Of a stretch of DNA of 64,000 nucleotides, positions 16,155 through 25,431 are shown in pieces (position 1 is the first letter of the stretch; each line of letters opens with the position of its first letter). Under the pieces are notes generated by a model, which was not told the DNA's origin, ran no database searches, and saw nothing but the letters and a program-made list of their open reading frames with translations. The stretch spans positions 29,203 through 93,202 of the forward strand of contig JAZNPK010000042.1 in assembly GCA_045589595.1 (NCBI GenBank), read 5' to 3'. The DNA comes from SIG77 sp045589595. Its GTDB lineage: Bacteria; Verrucomicrobiota; Lentisphaeria; Victivallales; UBA1829. Both the position numbers and the translations under genes were made by a program.

Positions 16155-17621
16155 ATGGAACTTGATCCGAAACTGAAGAAAGCGATGAAACCCGCTTATT
16201 GGAAACGCTGGAACGAGAAGGTCCAGAAGACCATAGACGAAAACATCGAAAAATACCGCAAAGCAGATGCCGACTGGAAGATCAAAGGACTGAAAGCCGG
16301 AACAAAAGTGGAAGTGGAACAGATCTCCCACGCATTTATTTTCGGCGCCCATATCTTCAATTATGATCAGCTCGGCACCGATGAACGGAACGAAAAATAT
16401 AAAGAACTTTACGGCACGCTCTTCAACTCCGCCACCGTCGCATTCTACTGGAAGACACTGGAACCCGTGGAAGGCGAACCCCGTTTCGATGGCGAATACC
16501 GGGATACTGCCGCATACTGGAACACGGTCAAAGATCCGAAGAACGAACCCCACTGGCGGCGTCCCGCACCCGGTCCGGTGATCGATTTCTGCGAAAGCAA
16601 AGGCATCCGCATCCACGGTCATCCGCTGGTCTGGGGCAATTTCAAATGGCATTTTCCCGAATGGCTGAACGCAAAACTCCCCGCCGCTCTGCACAAGTCC
16701 TGGCTCCCCGAAAACTGGAGCAACGGATGGTCTCCGGTCTCGGAAAAGATCAATATGGAAAATGATTTTTCCGCTGAACAGCTGGAAGCCATGTTCCCCG
16801 ATTTTGCAGTGGAACTGGAAACCAGTATGGCAAAACGCATTGCCCGGATCGCATTCAAATACGGCAAACGCGTCCAGAGCTGGGATGTCTGCAACGAAAG
16901 CGCCGAAGATTACAATCTGGGCAGAATGGTCCCCGATTCCGCCATTTGCAAAAGCGTTTACGGCATGATGCCGGGTGACTATACCTACCGTGCATTCAAA
17001 CTGGCAGACTCCATGCTGCCGAAAACTGCGAAACTCAATATCAACGATTATTATTTGAAACAGCCCTATGTGGATCAGACCAAAGATCTGATGGAACGCG
17101 GCTGTAAAATCGACATCATGGGTGCGCAGATGCATCTGTTCGATCCCCAGATTTGTCTGGATATTGCCGATGGCAAGAGCGATGTGCAGGATCCGCTGGT
17201 CGTGATGAAAACAATGGAAACATTGAGTCAGACAAATCTGCCTCTCCACCTTTCCGAAATCACCATCACATCTCCCAACAACGATGAACGCGGTCAGGCG
17301 ATCCAGGCGGTCATCACCTACAATCTGTACCGTCTCTGGTTCAGCATCAAAAATATGATGGGGATCACATGGTGGAATGTGGTGGACGATTGCGGCGCGC
17401 CCGGCGAACCTTCCGTTTCCGGTCTCTTCTCCCGGGATATGGAACCGAAACCCTCCGCAAAGATCCTGCAGGAACTCATCAATAAGGAATGGAAAACCAG
17501 AACATCCGTCAAGGCAGGTGCGGGCGGCAGCGTCAAGTTCCGCGGTTTCCGCGGCAAATACAGACTCACCTGGACCGATGCCAACGGCGAGATCCACATG
17601 AACTTCCTCGATCTGGAATAA
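16155..17621 (+). CDS. GH10-family glycoside hydrolase, cytoplasmic (copy 3, probable endo-1,4-beta-xylanase)
   Basis: The product has 488 residues and no signal peptide. This is the most canonical of the three GH10 proteins: FYWKTLEPVEG, IHGHPLVWGNFKWHFPEWL, acid/base E248 in SWDVCNESAED, MGAQMHL, nucleophile E368 in HLSEITI and TWWNVVDD. It has an insertion at about 170-220 compared with the other two. A short beta-rich tail follows the barrel. It lies 39 bp after the RraA-like gene and 19 bp before an SDR gene, so it is in the same operon. Confidence 0.88.
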   Translation: MELDPKLKKAMKPAYWKRWNEKVQKTIDENIEKYRKADADWKIKGLKAGTKVEVEQISHAFIFGAHIFNYDQLGTDERNEKYKELYGTLFNSATVAFYWKTLEPVEGEPRFDGEYRDTAAYWNTVKDPKNEPHWRRPAPGPVIDFCESKGIRIHGHPLVWGNFKWHFPEWLNAKLPAALHKSWLPENWSNGWSPVSEKINMENDFSAEQLEAMFPDFAVELETSMAKRIARIAFKYGKRVQSWDVCNESAEDYNLGRMVPDSAICKSVYGMMPGDYTYRAFKLADSMLPKTAKLNINDYYLKQPYVDQTKDLMERGCKIDIMGAQMHLFDPQICLDIADGKSDVQDPLVVMKTMETLSQTNLPLHLSEITITSPNNDERGQAIQAVITYNLYRLWFSIKNMMGITWWNVVDDCGAPGEPSVSGLFSRDMEPKPSAKILQELINKEWKTRTSVKAGAGGSVKFRGFRGKYRLTWTDANGEIHMNFLDLE

Positions 17622-17640
17622 TACACAGGAAATCCTGAAT

Positions 17641-18396
17641 ATGTCCGTATTCCAAAATATGAACCTGACCGGAAAACGCGCACTCGTTACCGGTTCCAGC
17701 CGGGGGATCGGTAAGACGATCGCCTCCGCCCTGGCTGAAGCCGGAGCAGAAGTCGTTTTTCACGGCACAAAGGAAAGTCCCGCACTGACGGATGCCGTCG
17801 CTGCCGCAAAAGCAAACGGCTGGAACGCGAGCTGCATTACCGGCAGTCTCGGCAATGACGATGAACTGGAAGCATTGATCCGGTCCGCCGGCGATATCGA
17901 TATCCTTGTACTGAACGCATCCGTACAGGAATATCTGCCGGTGGAAGAATACAATGCCGCATCCTTCGACGAACAGTTCAAAGTCAATGTGGGTGCCTCT
18001 TTCCGGCTGATACAGGCGTTTCTCCCAGCCATGCAACAGAAGAAATGGGGCAGGGTGGTCGCCCTCGGCAGCGTCAACCAGTGGCGTCAGTCACCGCGGC
18101 TGCCCATCTACGCGGCAACAAAATCCGCCCTCTCCAACCTGATCCAGAACTGCGCCAGAAAATATGCCGCCGACGGTATCACTTTCAATGTGATCGCACC
18201 CGGCGTCATTGCAACCGATCGCAACCGCGAAGCCCTCGCCGATCATTCCACCGTGGATAAACTGATGACAGTTATCCCGGCAAAACGGTTCGGCACCGCT
18301 GAAGATTGCGCCGGGATCGCACTCCTGCTCTGTTCTCCTGCCGGAGATTATATCACCGGCAGCGATATCCCCGTTGCAGGCGGTATGCAGTTGTAA
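17641..18396 (+). CDS. Short-chain dehydrogenase/reductase (SDR)
   Basis: The product has 251 residues, a classical SDR length. Visible features are the Rossmann dinucleotide motif TGSSRGIG (about 17-24), NAS (LNASVQ), the catalytic serine LGSVNQW, YAATKSA (Y-x3-K) and the C-terminal DIPVAGGMQL. The NAD(P)H-dependent reaction probably oxidises or reduces a sugar, sugar acid or keto-acid made in this pathway; the substrate is not assigned. It is the last gene of the island and is followed by the GC-rich palindrome at 18420. Confidence 0.87.
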   Translation: MSVFQNMNLTGKRALVTGSSRGIGKTIASALAEAGAEVVFHGTKESPALTDAVAAAKANGWNASCITGSLGNDDELEALIRSAGDIDILVLNASVQEYLPVEEYNAASFDEQFKVNVGASFRLIQAFLPAMQQKKWGRVVALGSVNQWRQSPRLPIYAATKSALSNLIQNCARKYAADGITFNVIAPGVIATDRNREALADHSTVDKLMTVIPAKRFGTAEDCAGIALLLCSPAGDYITGSDIPVAGGMQL

Positions 18397-18419
18397 AAAA
18401 ATACAGGCTCTCGGTCTGC

Positions 18420-18516
18420 GGCACCGGGGCACGGCACCGTCATCCTGCGGATGACTGGGGACAGCGCCAGCGCTGTCCCGCGGCGGCTCGCCGCCGCAGT
18501 GCCGTGCCCCGGTGCC
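18420..18516. repeat. GC-rich nested palindrome folding as a four-way junction (cloverleaf-like)
   Basis: The outer arms GCACCGGGGCACGGCAC (18421-18437) and GTGCCGTGCCCCGGTGC (18499-18515) are perfectly complementary over 17 bp, plus one more G-C pair outside. Inside them are three perfect hairpins: GTCATCC-TGC-GGATGAC (18439-18455), GGGACAGCG-CCAG-CGCTGTCCC (18458-18479) and GCGGCGGC-TC-GCCGCCGC (18480-18497). Only about four bases between stems are unpaired. A T-run follows at 18528-18533, so it could also terminate the upstream operon. Base composition is far more GC-rich than its surroundings. Confidence 0.95.
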
Positions 18517-18558
18517 TGTTGTATGCGTTTTTTATATTTATTTTTTTTGTTTTTGAGT

Positions 18559-18586
18559 TTGTTTTTTTTATACTTTATGGTATAAT
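18559..18586 (+). promoter_or_regulatory. Extended -10 promoter of the NSS transporter gene
   Basis: TGG-TATAAT (18578-18586) is a consensus -10 with the TGn extension. A TTGTTT -35-like box lies at 18559-18564. Transcription would start near 18593, 37 nt before the ATG. Confidence 0.72.
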
Positions 18587-18629
18587 AGGTGATTGTATTT
18601 GAAACAAGAACTTCAGGAGTTGATTTTTT

Positions 18630-20015
18630 ATGGAAACGAAATCGCGTGAACTTTTTGCATCGCGTATCGGTTTTATTCTGATGAGTGCAGGTTGTGCCAT
18701 CGGTCTGGGGAATGTCTGGCGTTTTCCGTATATTGTCGGTAAATATGGCGGCGGTTTATTTGTTCTGCTTTATCTGTTCTTTCTGATCGTGCTTGGCTAT
18801 CCCTGTTTGCTGATGGAACTCTCGTTGGGGCGAGCCGGACGCAGCACCTATCCCGGCGCGTTCCGGAATCTTCAGGATCCTGCGATCCGTTTCCGCTGGG
18901 CGGGATTCGGACATGTTTTATTTTCGGGGAATCTTCTGCTTCTGATGTTCTACACGGCGGTTACGGGTTGGCTGATGGCGTATGCGGTCCGTTTTCTCCG
19001 TGGAGATTTTATGAAACTGGATGTTGCCGGATGTCAGCAAGCCTTCGGCACGTTTCTGGATTCGCCCGGTGAACAGACTTTTTATATGCTTCTTGCGCTG
19101 GTGATCACGGTCGTGATCTGTATCGGCGGGGTTCGGAAGACCATTGAAAAATCCATCAAACTGATGATGGTCGGTCTGTTTCTGCTTTTGATGTTTCTGG
19201 TGATCCGTTCACTCTGTCTGCCGGATGCGTGGGATGGAGTCGTCTTTTTCCTGAAGCCGTCGGCGGAAGCCATTTCTGAAAACGGTTTTGCACAAACGTT
19301 GCATGCGGCGATGGCACAGGCATTTTTTACATTGAGTATCGGGATCGGCAGTATTGCTGTCTGCGGCAGTTATATGAACCGCGACCGTTCTCTGCCGCAG
19401 GAAGGTTTGTGGATCCTTGTGCTTGATACTTTTATGGCGATCTGTTCCGGCTTGATCATCTTCCCCGGTTGTGCATCTTTCGGGATTTCTCCGGGGGCGG
19501 GTCCCGCGCTGATCTTTGTTACGCTGCCCAATGTTTTCCGCGATATGAGCGGCGGTCTTTTCTGGGGGACATTGTTCTTTATCTTCCTCTTTATCGCAGC
19601 ATTGTCCACGCTGATTGCCGTTTTTGAAAATCTTGTGGCGTTCGGAATGGATGAATTCAAGTTGAGCCGCAAGCGTTCCTGCGGGATCGCCGGTGTACTG
19701 CTGGCTGTCCTTTCCATGCCCTGTATTCTGGGATTCAATCTCTGGCGTTCCTTCCAGCCGCTGGGGAAGGGGAGCAATATTCTTGATCTGGAGGATTTTC
19801 TTGTCAGCGACAACCTGCTGCCGCTGGGTGCATTGTATCTGACGATCTTCTGTACAAACCGTATCGGCTGGGGGATGGATCCATTTTATACGGAAGTCAA
19901 TGCCGGAAACGGTTGGCATCTGCCCCGTATGATCCAACCGTATCTGCGTTGGGGATTGCCGGTTGTGATCCTGCTGATCTGGATCACCGGACTTGCAAAA
20001 AGATTTCTGCTCTGA
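18630..20015 (+). CDS. Sodium-dependent transporter, neurotransmitter:sodium symporter (NSS/SNF) family
   Basis: The product is a 461-residue integral membrane protein with about 11-12 helices. The N-terminal signature SAGCAIGLGNVWRFPYIVGKYGG is the LeuT-family TM1 that forms the Na+ and substrate sites, followed by GYPCLLMELSLGRAGR (TM2 and its loop). Helix 6/8 elements AMAQAFFTLSIGIGSIAVCGSY and FLFIAALSTLIAVFENLV are also typical. Bacterial NSS members carry amino acids with sodium. It has its own extended -10 promoter and an AGGAG site, so it is not simply part of the upstream glycan operon. Confidence 0.92.
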   Translation: METKSRELFASRIGFILMSAGCAIGLGNVWRFPYIVGKYGGGLFVLLYLFFLIVLGYPCLLMELSLGRAGRSTYPGAFRNLQDPAIRFRWAGFGHVLFSGNLLLLMFYTAVTGWLMAYAVRFLRGDFMKLDVAGCQQAFGTFLDSPGEQTFYMLLALVITVVICIGGVRKTIEKSIKLMMVGLFLLLMFLVIRSLCLPDAWDGVVFFLKPSAEAISENGFAQTLHAAMAQAFFTLSIGIGSIAVCGSYMNRDRSLPQEGLWILVLDTFMAICSGLIIFPGCASFGISPGAGPALIFVTLPNVFRDMSGGLFWGTLFFIFLFIAALSTLIAVFENLVAFGMDEFKLSRKRSCGIAGVLLAVLSMPCILGFNLWRSFQPLGKGSNILDLEDFLVSDNLLPLGALYLTIFCTNRIGWGMDPFYTEVNAGNGWHLPRMIQPYLRWGLPVVILLIWITGLAKRFLL

Positions 20016-20026
20016 CGGATCTGTTC

Positions 20027-21289
20027 TTACACTTTGCGGCGGAGCAGAGCCGCATACGCACCGTCATGCAGTTCTGACGGCAGCAGCAGTCTGGAGCGTT
20101 CCAGAACAAAATCGCTGTGCGTTTCCAGAAAATCTGCGATCTGCAGATCATCTTCTTCCGGCTCGATACTGCAGGTGGAATAAAGCAGTTGTCCGCCCGG
20201 TTTCACCAGTGCAGACAACGCACAAAGGATTTGTTTCTGAAGTTTTACGGTATCTGCCAGACGGTTTTCAGTAAAACGCCACGGCGCATCCGGTCTGCGT
20301 CTGTAAACGCCGCTGTTGGTACACGGCACGTCCGCCAGAATAAAATGGAATGTGCCGGGTGTGAAAGGCGGTTTGACCGCATCTGCCGCGATCCCTCTGC
20401 TGCGGACACCTGCACGCTGAAGATTTTTATTCAACTGGAACAACCGTTTCTGAGATCTGTCGCAAACGGTCAGTTTGACTTTTGACGGTTCTGTGATATC
20501 CGCAAGCATCACGGCTTTTCCGCCGGGAGCCGCACAGGCATCCAGCAGATATCCGGCGGGCGCTTCCTCCAGCAGACTGAAGGGCAGGGCTGTTGCCGGA
20601 TCCTGAATGTAAAGACGCGCTTTTTCCAGATAATTGCCGCTGAAAAGAACGCCGGGATCTTTCATCTCATAAAACCGGAAAGATCCGGTATGATCCATAG
20701 TCTGCATCTGCACGGCTCCGGCAGATTCCAGTTCTGCAGCCGCGCTTTCGTCACGGAGACGAAATGTCATTGCCGGATTACTGGCAAAAAGTGAGGTGAG
20801 GCGCTGCATCGTTTCTTCGCCGAGAGCCGCCTGCCAACGCTGTTTCAGCAGATCGGGGAAGGAAACGGGGATCTTTTCCGGATCAAATGATTTGTCACGC
20901 AGAAAGGACCGGAGCATGGCATTGACAAAACCGCCGCCGCCCGGACCGCGCAAGGCTTTCCCGGTTTCCACCGCAATGTTCACAGCAGACTGAGGCGCGA
21001 TCCCCGTCTGGAAAAAGATCTGAGTCGCAGCACACGCCACCAGCAGACGCATATCCTGCCGGACGCGTTCATGTTTGGCATGTTTCTGGATCAGTCCGTC
21101 AATAAAGCCTTTATGTCGGAAATATTCAAAGAGAAGGTCGGAAACTGCCGCCCGTTCCGGCGCACCGGATTCCCGGAGATCGTCCAGCAGCACGTCCAGC
21201 GTCAGTTCATCGTTTTCCCATGACGCCGCCAGATCCATGGCGGTCGTAAGGATCCTGCCGGAAATACCGCTTGTTTTCTTCATGGTCAT
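20027..21289 (-). CDS. rsmB: 16S rRNA (cytosine-967-C5)-methyltransferase
   Basis: The product has 420 residues. An N-terminal NusB-like RNA-binding domain (about 10-145; MLRSFLRDK at its end) is joined to a SAM-dependent RNA m5C methyltransferase. Motifs are LLDACAAPGGKAVMLADI (SAM-binding), ADVPCTNSGVYRRRPDAPW (motif IV Cys) and YSTCSIEPEEDDLQI (motif VI catalytic Cys). It modifies C967 of 16S rRNA. The ATG overlaps the aroA stop by 4 bp (ATGA), so translation is coupled to aroA. It converges on the NSS gene with 11 bp between stops. Confidence 0.9.
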   Translation of the reverse strand: MTMKKTSGISGRILTTAMDLAASWENDELTLDVLLDDLRESGAPERAAVSDLLFEYFRHKGFIDGLIQKHAKHERVRQDMRLLVACAATQIFFQTGIAPQSAVNIAVETGKALRGPGGGGFVNAMLRSFLRDKSFDPEKIPVSFPDLLKQRWQAALGEETMQRLTSLFASNPAMTFRLRDESAAAELESAGAVQMQTMDHTGSFRFYEMKDPGVLFSGNYLEKARLYIQDPATALPFSLLEEAPAGYLLDACAAPGGKAVMLADITEPSKVKLTVCDRSQKRLFQLNKNLQRAGVRSRGIAADAVKPPFTPGTFHFILADVPCTNSGVYRRRPDAPWRFTENRLADTVKLQKQILCALSALVKPGGQLLYSTCSIEPEEDDLQIADFLETHSDFVLERSRLLLPSELHDGAYAALLRRKV

Positions 21290-22566
21290 GCCTGCACAAA
21301 ATTTGCACCGAGTGCGGAGAAATCATCAAAGAATCCGGGATATGTCACCGATGCGGCATCAGCATCACGGATCACACTGACATCATTGGCTTTTTTGGCT
21401 GCCATAGCGGCAATCGCAAGCGCCATAGCGATCCGGTGATCCTTGTAGCTGTTCAGTTCCCGGGAGGCATGAAGGGCGCCGCCCGTAACAGCCATACCAT
21501 CTTCAAATTCTTCCACTTTCACGCCCATCTTGCGCAGTTCTGTCGTCATACAGGCGATCCGGTCAGTTTCTTTGATCCGGGCTTGAGGAATGTTGCGGAA
21601 CACACTTCTTCCGGATGCACAAGCCGCCGCAACTGCCATCACTGGCAGAGCATCGGGCGTGGCATTCAAGTCCAGATCGACCGCTTTCAGATTGCCGCCC
21701 TTGACCACGACTTTTTCTTTGGTGATGGAAATGGATGCCCCCATCTTTTTCAGATAGAGAAAAACTTCTTTATCGCCTTGAGGATCCGAGAAATCCAAGC
21801 CCCGGATCTCCACCTTTCCGCCGCAGATCGCAGCTGCAACAAGGGGGAAACATGCCGTTGAAAAGTCGCCGGGGATCCGGACAGTGAACGGTTTGTAAGA
21901 CTGATTCCCTTTGATGGCAAAGTGCATATATCTGGCATCGTGCGTCACGGCAACATCTTCCCGTTTGAGCCAATCAAGCGTCATATTGACATAGGGGATC
22001 TCGTTCAGGTCCTTGACCAGCAGGAGAGTATTGATCTTTGCCAGCGGAGCCACCAGCAGCAGGGCTGACAGATATTGGGATGTCGTACCATCCACAAATG
22101 CTTCACCCCCGATCACCGGTCCGTGGACCGTCAGCGGGCATTTTCCGTTGGTGGATGCGGCTTTGATCCCCAGGGACCGCAGCGCATCCAGAAGGGGCGC
22201 CATGTGACGGGTCCGCAACGAGTCGTCACCATCAAATGAGATCGGGCTGTCGCCTAATGCGGCAATGGCGGAAAAAAGACGCAACCCGGTTCCGGAATTC
22301 CCCATATCAAGGGTTCCCGCAGGTGTCAGGATGTTACCGGCAGTGCCGCAGATCTTCCATGCAGTATCATCGCCGCGTTTCACCCAAGCGCCGAGAGCGG
22401 CGGCGGCATTGAGACAGGATAACGTATCTTCAGAGATCAGCGGTGCTTCGATCACAGATGCACCGCGGGCAAGTGTTGCAATGGCAATGGCACGGATCGT
22501 ATGGGATTTTGATCCCGGTATATCGATGACACCATTCAACTTGGAAGGTAAAACATGAAGCTGCAT
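21286..22566 (-). CDS. aroA: 3-phosphoshikimate 1-carboxyvinyltransferase (EPSP synthase)
   Basis: The product has 426 residues with both EPSP synthase domains. Signatures are PGSKSHTIRAIAIATLA (phosphate/PEP binding), LDMGNSGTGLRLFSAIAAL, RTRHMAPLLDALR, DGTTSQYLSALLL, KETDRIACMTTELRKMGV and YKDHRIAMALAIA. It joins PEP to shikimate-3-phosphate in the shikimate pathway. The GNSGTG loop has Ser where many enzymes have Ala (GNAGTA type), a class II-like variation. Upstream of the ATG no strong Shine-Dalgarno is seen. It lies 46 bp after lptD and overlaps rsmB by 4 bp. Confidence 0.93.
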   Translation of the reverse strand: MQLHVLPSKLNGVIDIPGSKSHTIRAIAIATLARGASVIEAPLISEDTLSCLNAAAALGAWVKRGDDTAWKICGTAGNILTPAGTLDMGNSGTGLRLFSAIAALGDSPISFDGDDSLRTRHMAPLLDALRSLGIKAASTNGKCPLTVHGPVIGGEAFVDGTTSQYLSALLLVAPLAKINTLLLVKDLNEIPYVNMTLDWLKREDVAVTHDARYMHFAIKGNQSYKPFTVRIPGDFSTACFPLVAAAICGGKVEIRGLDFSDPQGDKEVFLYLKKMGASISITKEKVVVKGGNLKAVDLDLNATPDALPVMAVAAACASGRSVFRNIPQARIKETDRIACMTTELRKMGVKVEEFEDGMAVTGGALHASRELNSYKDHRIAMALAIAAMAAKKANDVSVIRDADAASVTYPGFFDDFSALGANFVQA

Positions 22567-22612
22567 ATTATGAAACTTTCAACTTGTTCTGGGATTGGGA
22601 CGCACTGCGGGA

Positions 22613-25246
22613 TCAGTCATCCTGATTGTTCTGACCGAACTGGATGCCGGGCATGGCAGTCAATGAGGCAAAAACCGCAAAATAGTTGTCGTATCGCTTA
22701 TTGTTGCGCTTGCCGCCGCGTTCGCCTTTTCTGCCGAACTCAAACTGGACAAGCCAACAATGGAAGTTGCGTTTGAAACCGAGCGCCACATCCCGCATGA
22801 TCGCAGCATCCACATCGTAATCAAAACGGATGTAGCCGGTCAGTTTGGGATCGATGTAGGTCGGGAATTCCAAACCGCCTGTAAAATCCTGTCCGCGCTC
22901 GTATGAAGTATAGAAGAGAGATGTAGCATTGACAGCCGAGAGAGTGGATCCCATGGAAAATGCGCTCCGCTGGACATAATCATCGTTGTAGGAATACCCC
23001 ATATAGATCCGCCAGTCGGGAGCGAACTTCCAGCTGAAATTTGCTTCGAGACGGTTCAGATATTTCCAGCGGGACACCCCGGGGCGGTCATCGGCATACC
23101 GGTTGCCGCGCTGGGGCAGGGAGTCATGATCATTGGTCTGCCCGAGGTCAAAGAGAGCCGCCACGGAAAGGGTCAGATCCTGTGTCGGTCTGAACCGGAG
23201 AATGGTTCCGAAGTCGCCGATATGATTGAAGCCTTCCGCTTTATACACAAAGCAATCCCAATATGTTTCCAGAGAGAACCATTCGTAAACATTGTTGCCG
23301 CGCCGCGTCTGCAAACGGTTGACAAGACCGAGGCGGACAAAGTTTGTTTTGGAGATCCTGTCGATTTCATCAAAGTAGTAAAGGTGTTTTGCGGATACTG
23401 TCGGTTTGGGAATGAAAGTGTAGTTCACATAGGGGACCACCACATGACGCAAGCCGTCAAGACCGAAGAACTCACTCTTCAAATCCTGCCATGTACGGTA
23501 GAATTTAGTATTGACTTCCACCCCGAGTTCACCGGCAAACCGGAATTTTGCGCCGCCATCATCATCGTAATTTTTCACAAACACATTGGGCTGACCATCC
23601 ACGGCATTCGCGCGGAACATATCGGTCAGATCAGTGGATGTGATACTCTTTTTCGATGTCTGGGAGTAAGCGGTGAAACGCATACCGGCACGGGGAATGA
23701 TGTTGATATTGAACAGTTTGATCGGATAGTAGAACATGTGCAGAGAGTCGAACCGGAATGCATCATAATCCTTCGGTGTTTTCCGGTTGCCGTAAATGGT
23801 GTCGCGGTCAAAATCGCGCCATTTGGTCCGGTAATATCCGCCGGTAGTCTCGCCCTGATAATAAAGGTTGGCGAAGAGTTCCTGACGCTGGAAATCCAGT
23901 CTCATTTCCGGCAGACGCTCCACCGTGGTATAGAAATCATTGACACGCAGCGTGCTGTAAATGGATGCGGTAAAGCGGTCGAACTGCTGTTCGAGAGAGA
24001 AGAAGGTGGGCGGTTCCAGTTCAGAACGGTAACGGTTGGAAAAGAAATCGTTGAGGAAATTGTAGTCGCTGATCACATCGATCTGACCACGGAAATCAAG
24101 CCGGTTCGTGATGTGTGTGACATTGGAAAGTTTGAATTCGTATCTGTTTTTCGGGATCGCAAGGCGGGAATCGTTGATCTGCCAGTCTCCGGTGAGATTG
24201 TGTTTGTGGTCGAAAGACCGGTAGGGACGCTTGTCACGGATGCCGTAAAAGAACAGGTCCGTGGATGATTCCGGCGTAACGAAATCCACCATTGTCCCGT
24301 AACCGAAACCGCGCCATTCGTAAAAGTCAGCCAGAACATTGACGTTCAGATAAGGTTCATCCAGAATGTGGAAATTTTTGGAAAGTTTGACATAGAAGCC
24401 CCAGTCATTTCCGCCGTCACCGATCTCGATCCTGCCGCCGAAACCGCCGTCTTCCGGTGCCTTGTAAAGCGCGGGGAACCAGAACACAGGCACTCCCCAG
24501 AGTTCCAGGAATGTGTGCTGCGTCAGGATCGTGGAATCGCCTTTGTCCGCCTTGAAGTTGAAGATCCCGCTTTTGGAACGGGAGGGGAGGATCATTGCTT
24601 TTTTCGCAGACAGGGCGTAATGATCATGATCATCGATCAGGTAATTACATGTGGAAAAACGGACATCACGCAGATTGAAGGATCCATCGTTGCGCCGTTC
24701 GGCACGGGCGCCGGTCGCATAAAGAACGCCCTCTTTCAGCGTGAAGTCTTTGAACAGGATCGCGCCGCTCTTCATGTTGAAAAACGCCCGTTCCGCTTTC
24801 AGATAAGTGGATGTTTTCGTTGTCGATACGGAAATATACGGTTTGCCGTTATCATCCACACCGGCTCCGGTCTTCCGGATAATGCGATAGGGGTCGCGGA
24901 CGGCTTTGTCGTATTCTTTGGGCGAGAGCCTGCCGGGATTGGTAACGCGCACTGTGTATGTCACATTGCCGGAAAGGTCCACATCCTGCGCGTCAAGGTT
25001 GAAGATCGCTTTGTCTGCAGTAAGCAGAGCGGTGCCGAAATGGATCACCACATGACCGCGTGCGATCACATTGCTGCCGATATATTCGTATGAATCAGCG
25101 GTGGAGTCGATCCGCTCCACTGCCCCCTGACGGTTCATGATCTTGTCAAAGGGGGCGGCATAAGTCACTGCCGGGGAGAAGACAAAGGCGAAGCAGCACA
25201 GAATGAAGGCTGCGGTCATATATCGAAGCAACGTTGTCGTTTTCAA
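22613..25246 (-). CDS. lptD: LPS-assembly outer-membrane protein LptD (OstA/Imp)
   Basis: The product has 877 residues: signal peptide (about 1-31, ending VTYAA), an OstA/LptA-like beta-jellyroll (about 40-200: YEYIGSNVIARGHVVIHFG, LTADKAIFNLDAQDV), and a long C-terminal beta-barrel rich in alternating aromatic strands (LELWGVPVFWFPALY, ASIYSTLRVNDFYTT). LptD with LptE inserts LPS into the outer leaflet. This implies a true LPS-bearing outer membrane, consistent with the LptF/G permease at 4.6 kb. No conserved disulfide cysteine pairs are obvious. It leads the minus-strand lptD-aroA-rsmB group. Confidence 0.85.
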   Translation of the reverse strand: MKTTTLLRYMTAAFILCCFAFVFSPAVTYAAPFDKIMNRQGAVERIDSTADSYEYIGSNVIARGHVVIHFGTALLTADKAIFNLDAQDVDLSGNVTYTVRVTNPGRLSPKEYDKAVRDPYRIIRKTGAGVDDNGKPYISVSTTKTSTYLKAERAFFNMKSGAILFKDFTLKEGVLYATGARAERRNDGSFNLRDVRFSTCNYLIDDHDHYALSAKKAMILPSRSKSGIFNFKADKGDSTILTQHTFLELWGVPVFWFPALYKAPEDGGFGGRIEIGDGGNDWGFYVKLSKNFHILDEPYLNVNVLADFYEWRGFGYGTMVDFVTPESSTDLFFYGIRDKRPYRSFDHKHNLTGDWQINDSRLAIPKNRYEFKLSNVTHITNRLDFRGQIDVISDYNFLNDFFSNRYRSELEPPTFFSLEQQFDRFTASIYSTLRVNDFYTTVERLPEMRLDFQRQELFANLYYQGETTGGYYRTKWRDFDRDTIYGNRKTPKDYDAFRFDSLHMFYYPIKLFNINIIPRAGMRFTAYSQTSKKSITSTDLTDMFRANAVDGQPNVFVKNYDDDGGAKFRFAGELGVEVNTKFYRTWQDLKSEFFGLDGLRHVVVPYVNYTFIPKPTVSAKHLYYFDEIDRISKTNFVRLGLVNRLQTRRGNNVYEWFSLETYWDCFVYKAEGFNHIGDFGTILRFRPTQDLTLSVAALFDLGQTNDHDSLPQRGNRYADDRPGVSRWKYLNRLEANFSWKFAPDWRIYMGYSYNDDYVQRSAFSMGSTLSAVNATSLFYTSYERGQDFTGGLEFPTYIDPKLTGYIRFDYDVDAAIMRDVALGFKRNFHCWLVQFEFGRKGERGGKRNNKRYDNYFAVFASLTAMPGIQFGQNNQDD

Positions 25247-25362
25247 AGCGTACCTGCTGTTCTTTTTTTATTTTAAATGTAAATTTATCCGTAAATATAT
25301 CACCTGTTTCCGGCTTTTTCAACGCATCTGATGATGAATTTGATATTTTTTTTATTTTTTAC

Positions 25363-25391
25363 TTGATTTTTTCCGGATATGCGGCAAAATT
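25363..25391 (+). promoter_or_regulatory. Possible promoter of the zinc-ribbon gene
   Basis: TTGATT (25363-25368) and AAAATT (25386-25391) are spaced by 17 bp, 41 bp before the ATG at 25432. The -10 is a weak match. Confidence 0.35.
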
Positions 25392-25431
25392 ACCATTGAA
25401 AAGTAAAAGTCAGAAAACGAAAGGTGACATT

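Noticed and set aside
18420..18516. Reading the GC-rich palindrome as a CRISPR repeat or tRNA.
   Set aside because: There is one copy with no spacers, and the three arms lack any conserved tRNA features (no T-loop TTC, no acceptor CCA, no anticodon-loop geometry).
25234..25431. An N-terminal extension of the zinc-ribbon protein back to 25234.
   Set aside because: The extension overlaps the lptD 5' end and runs through an AT-rich promoter-like region; the ATG at 25432 has a proper ribosome-binding site and gives the normal family start.
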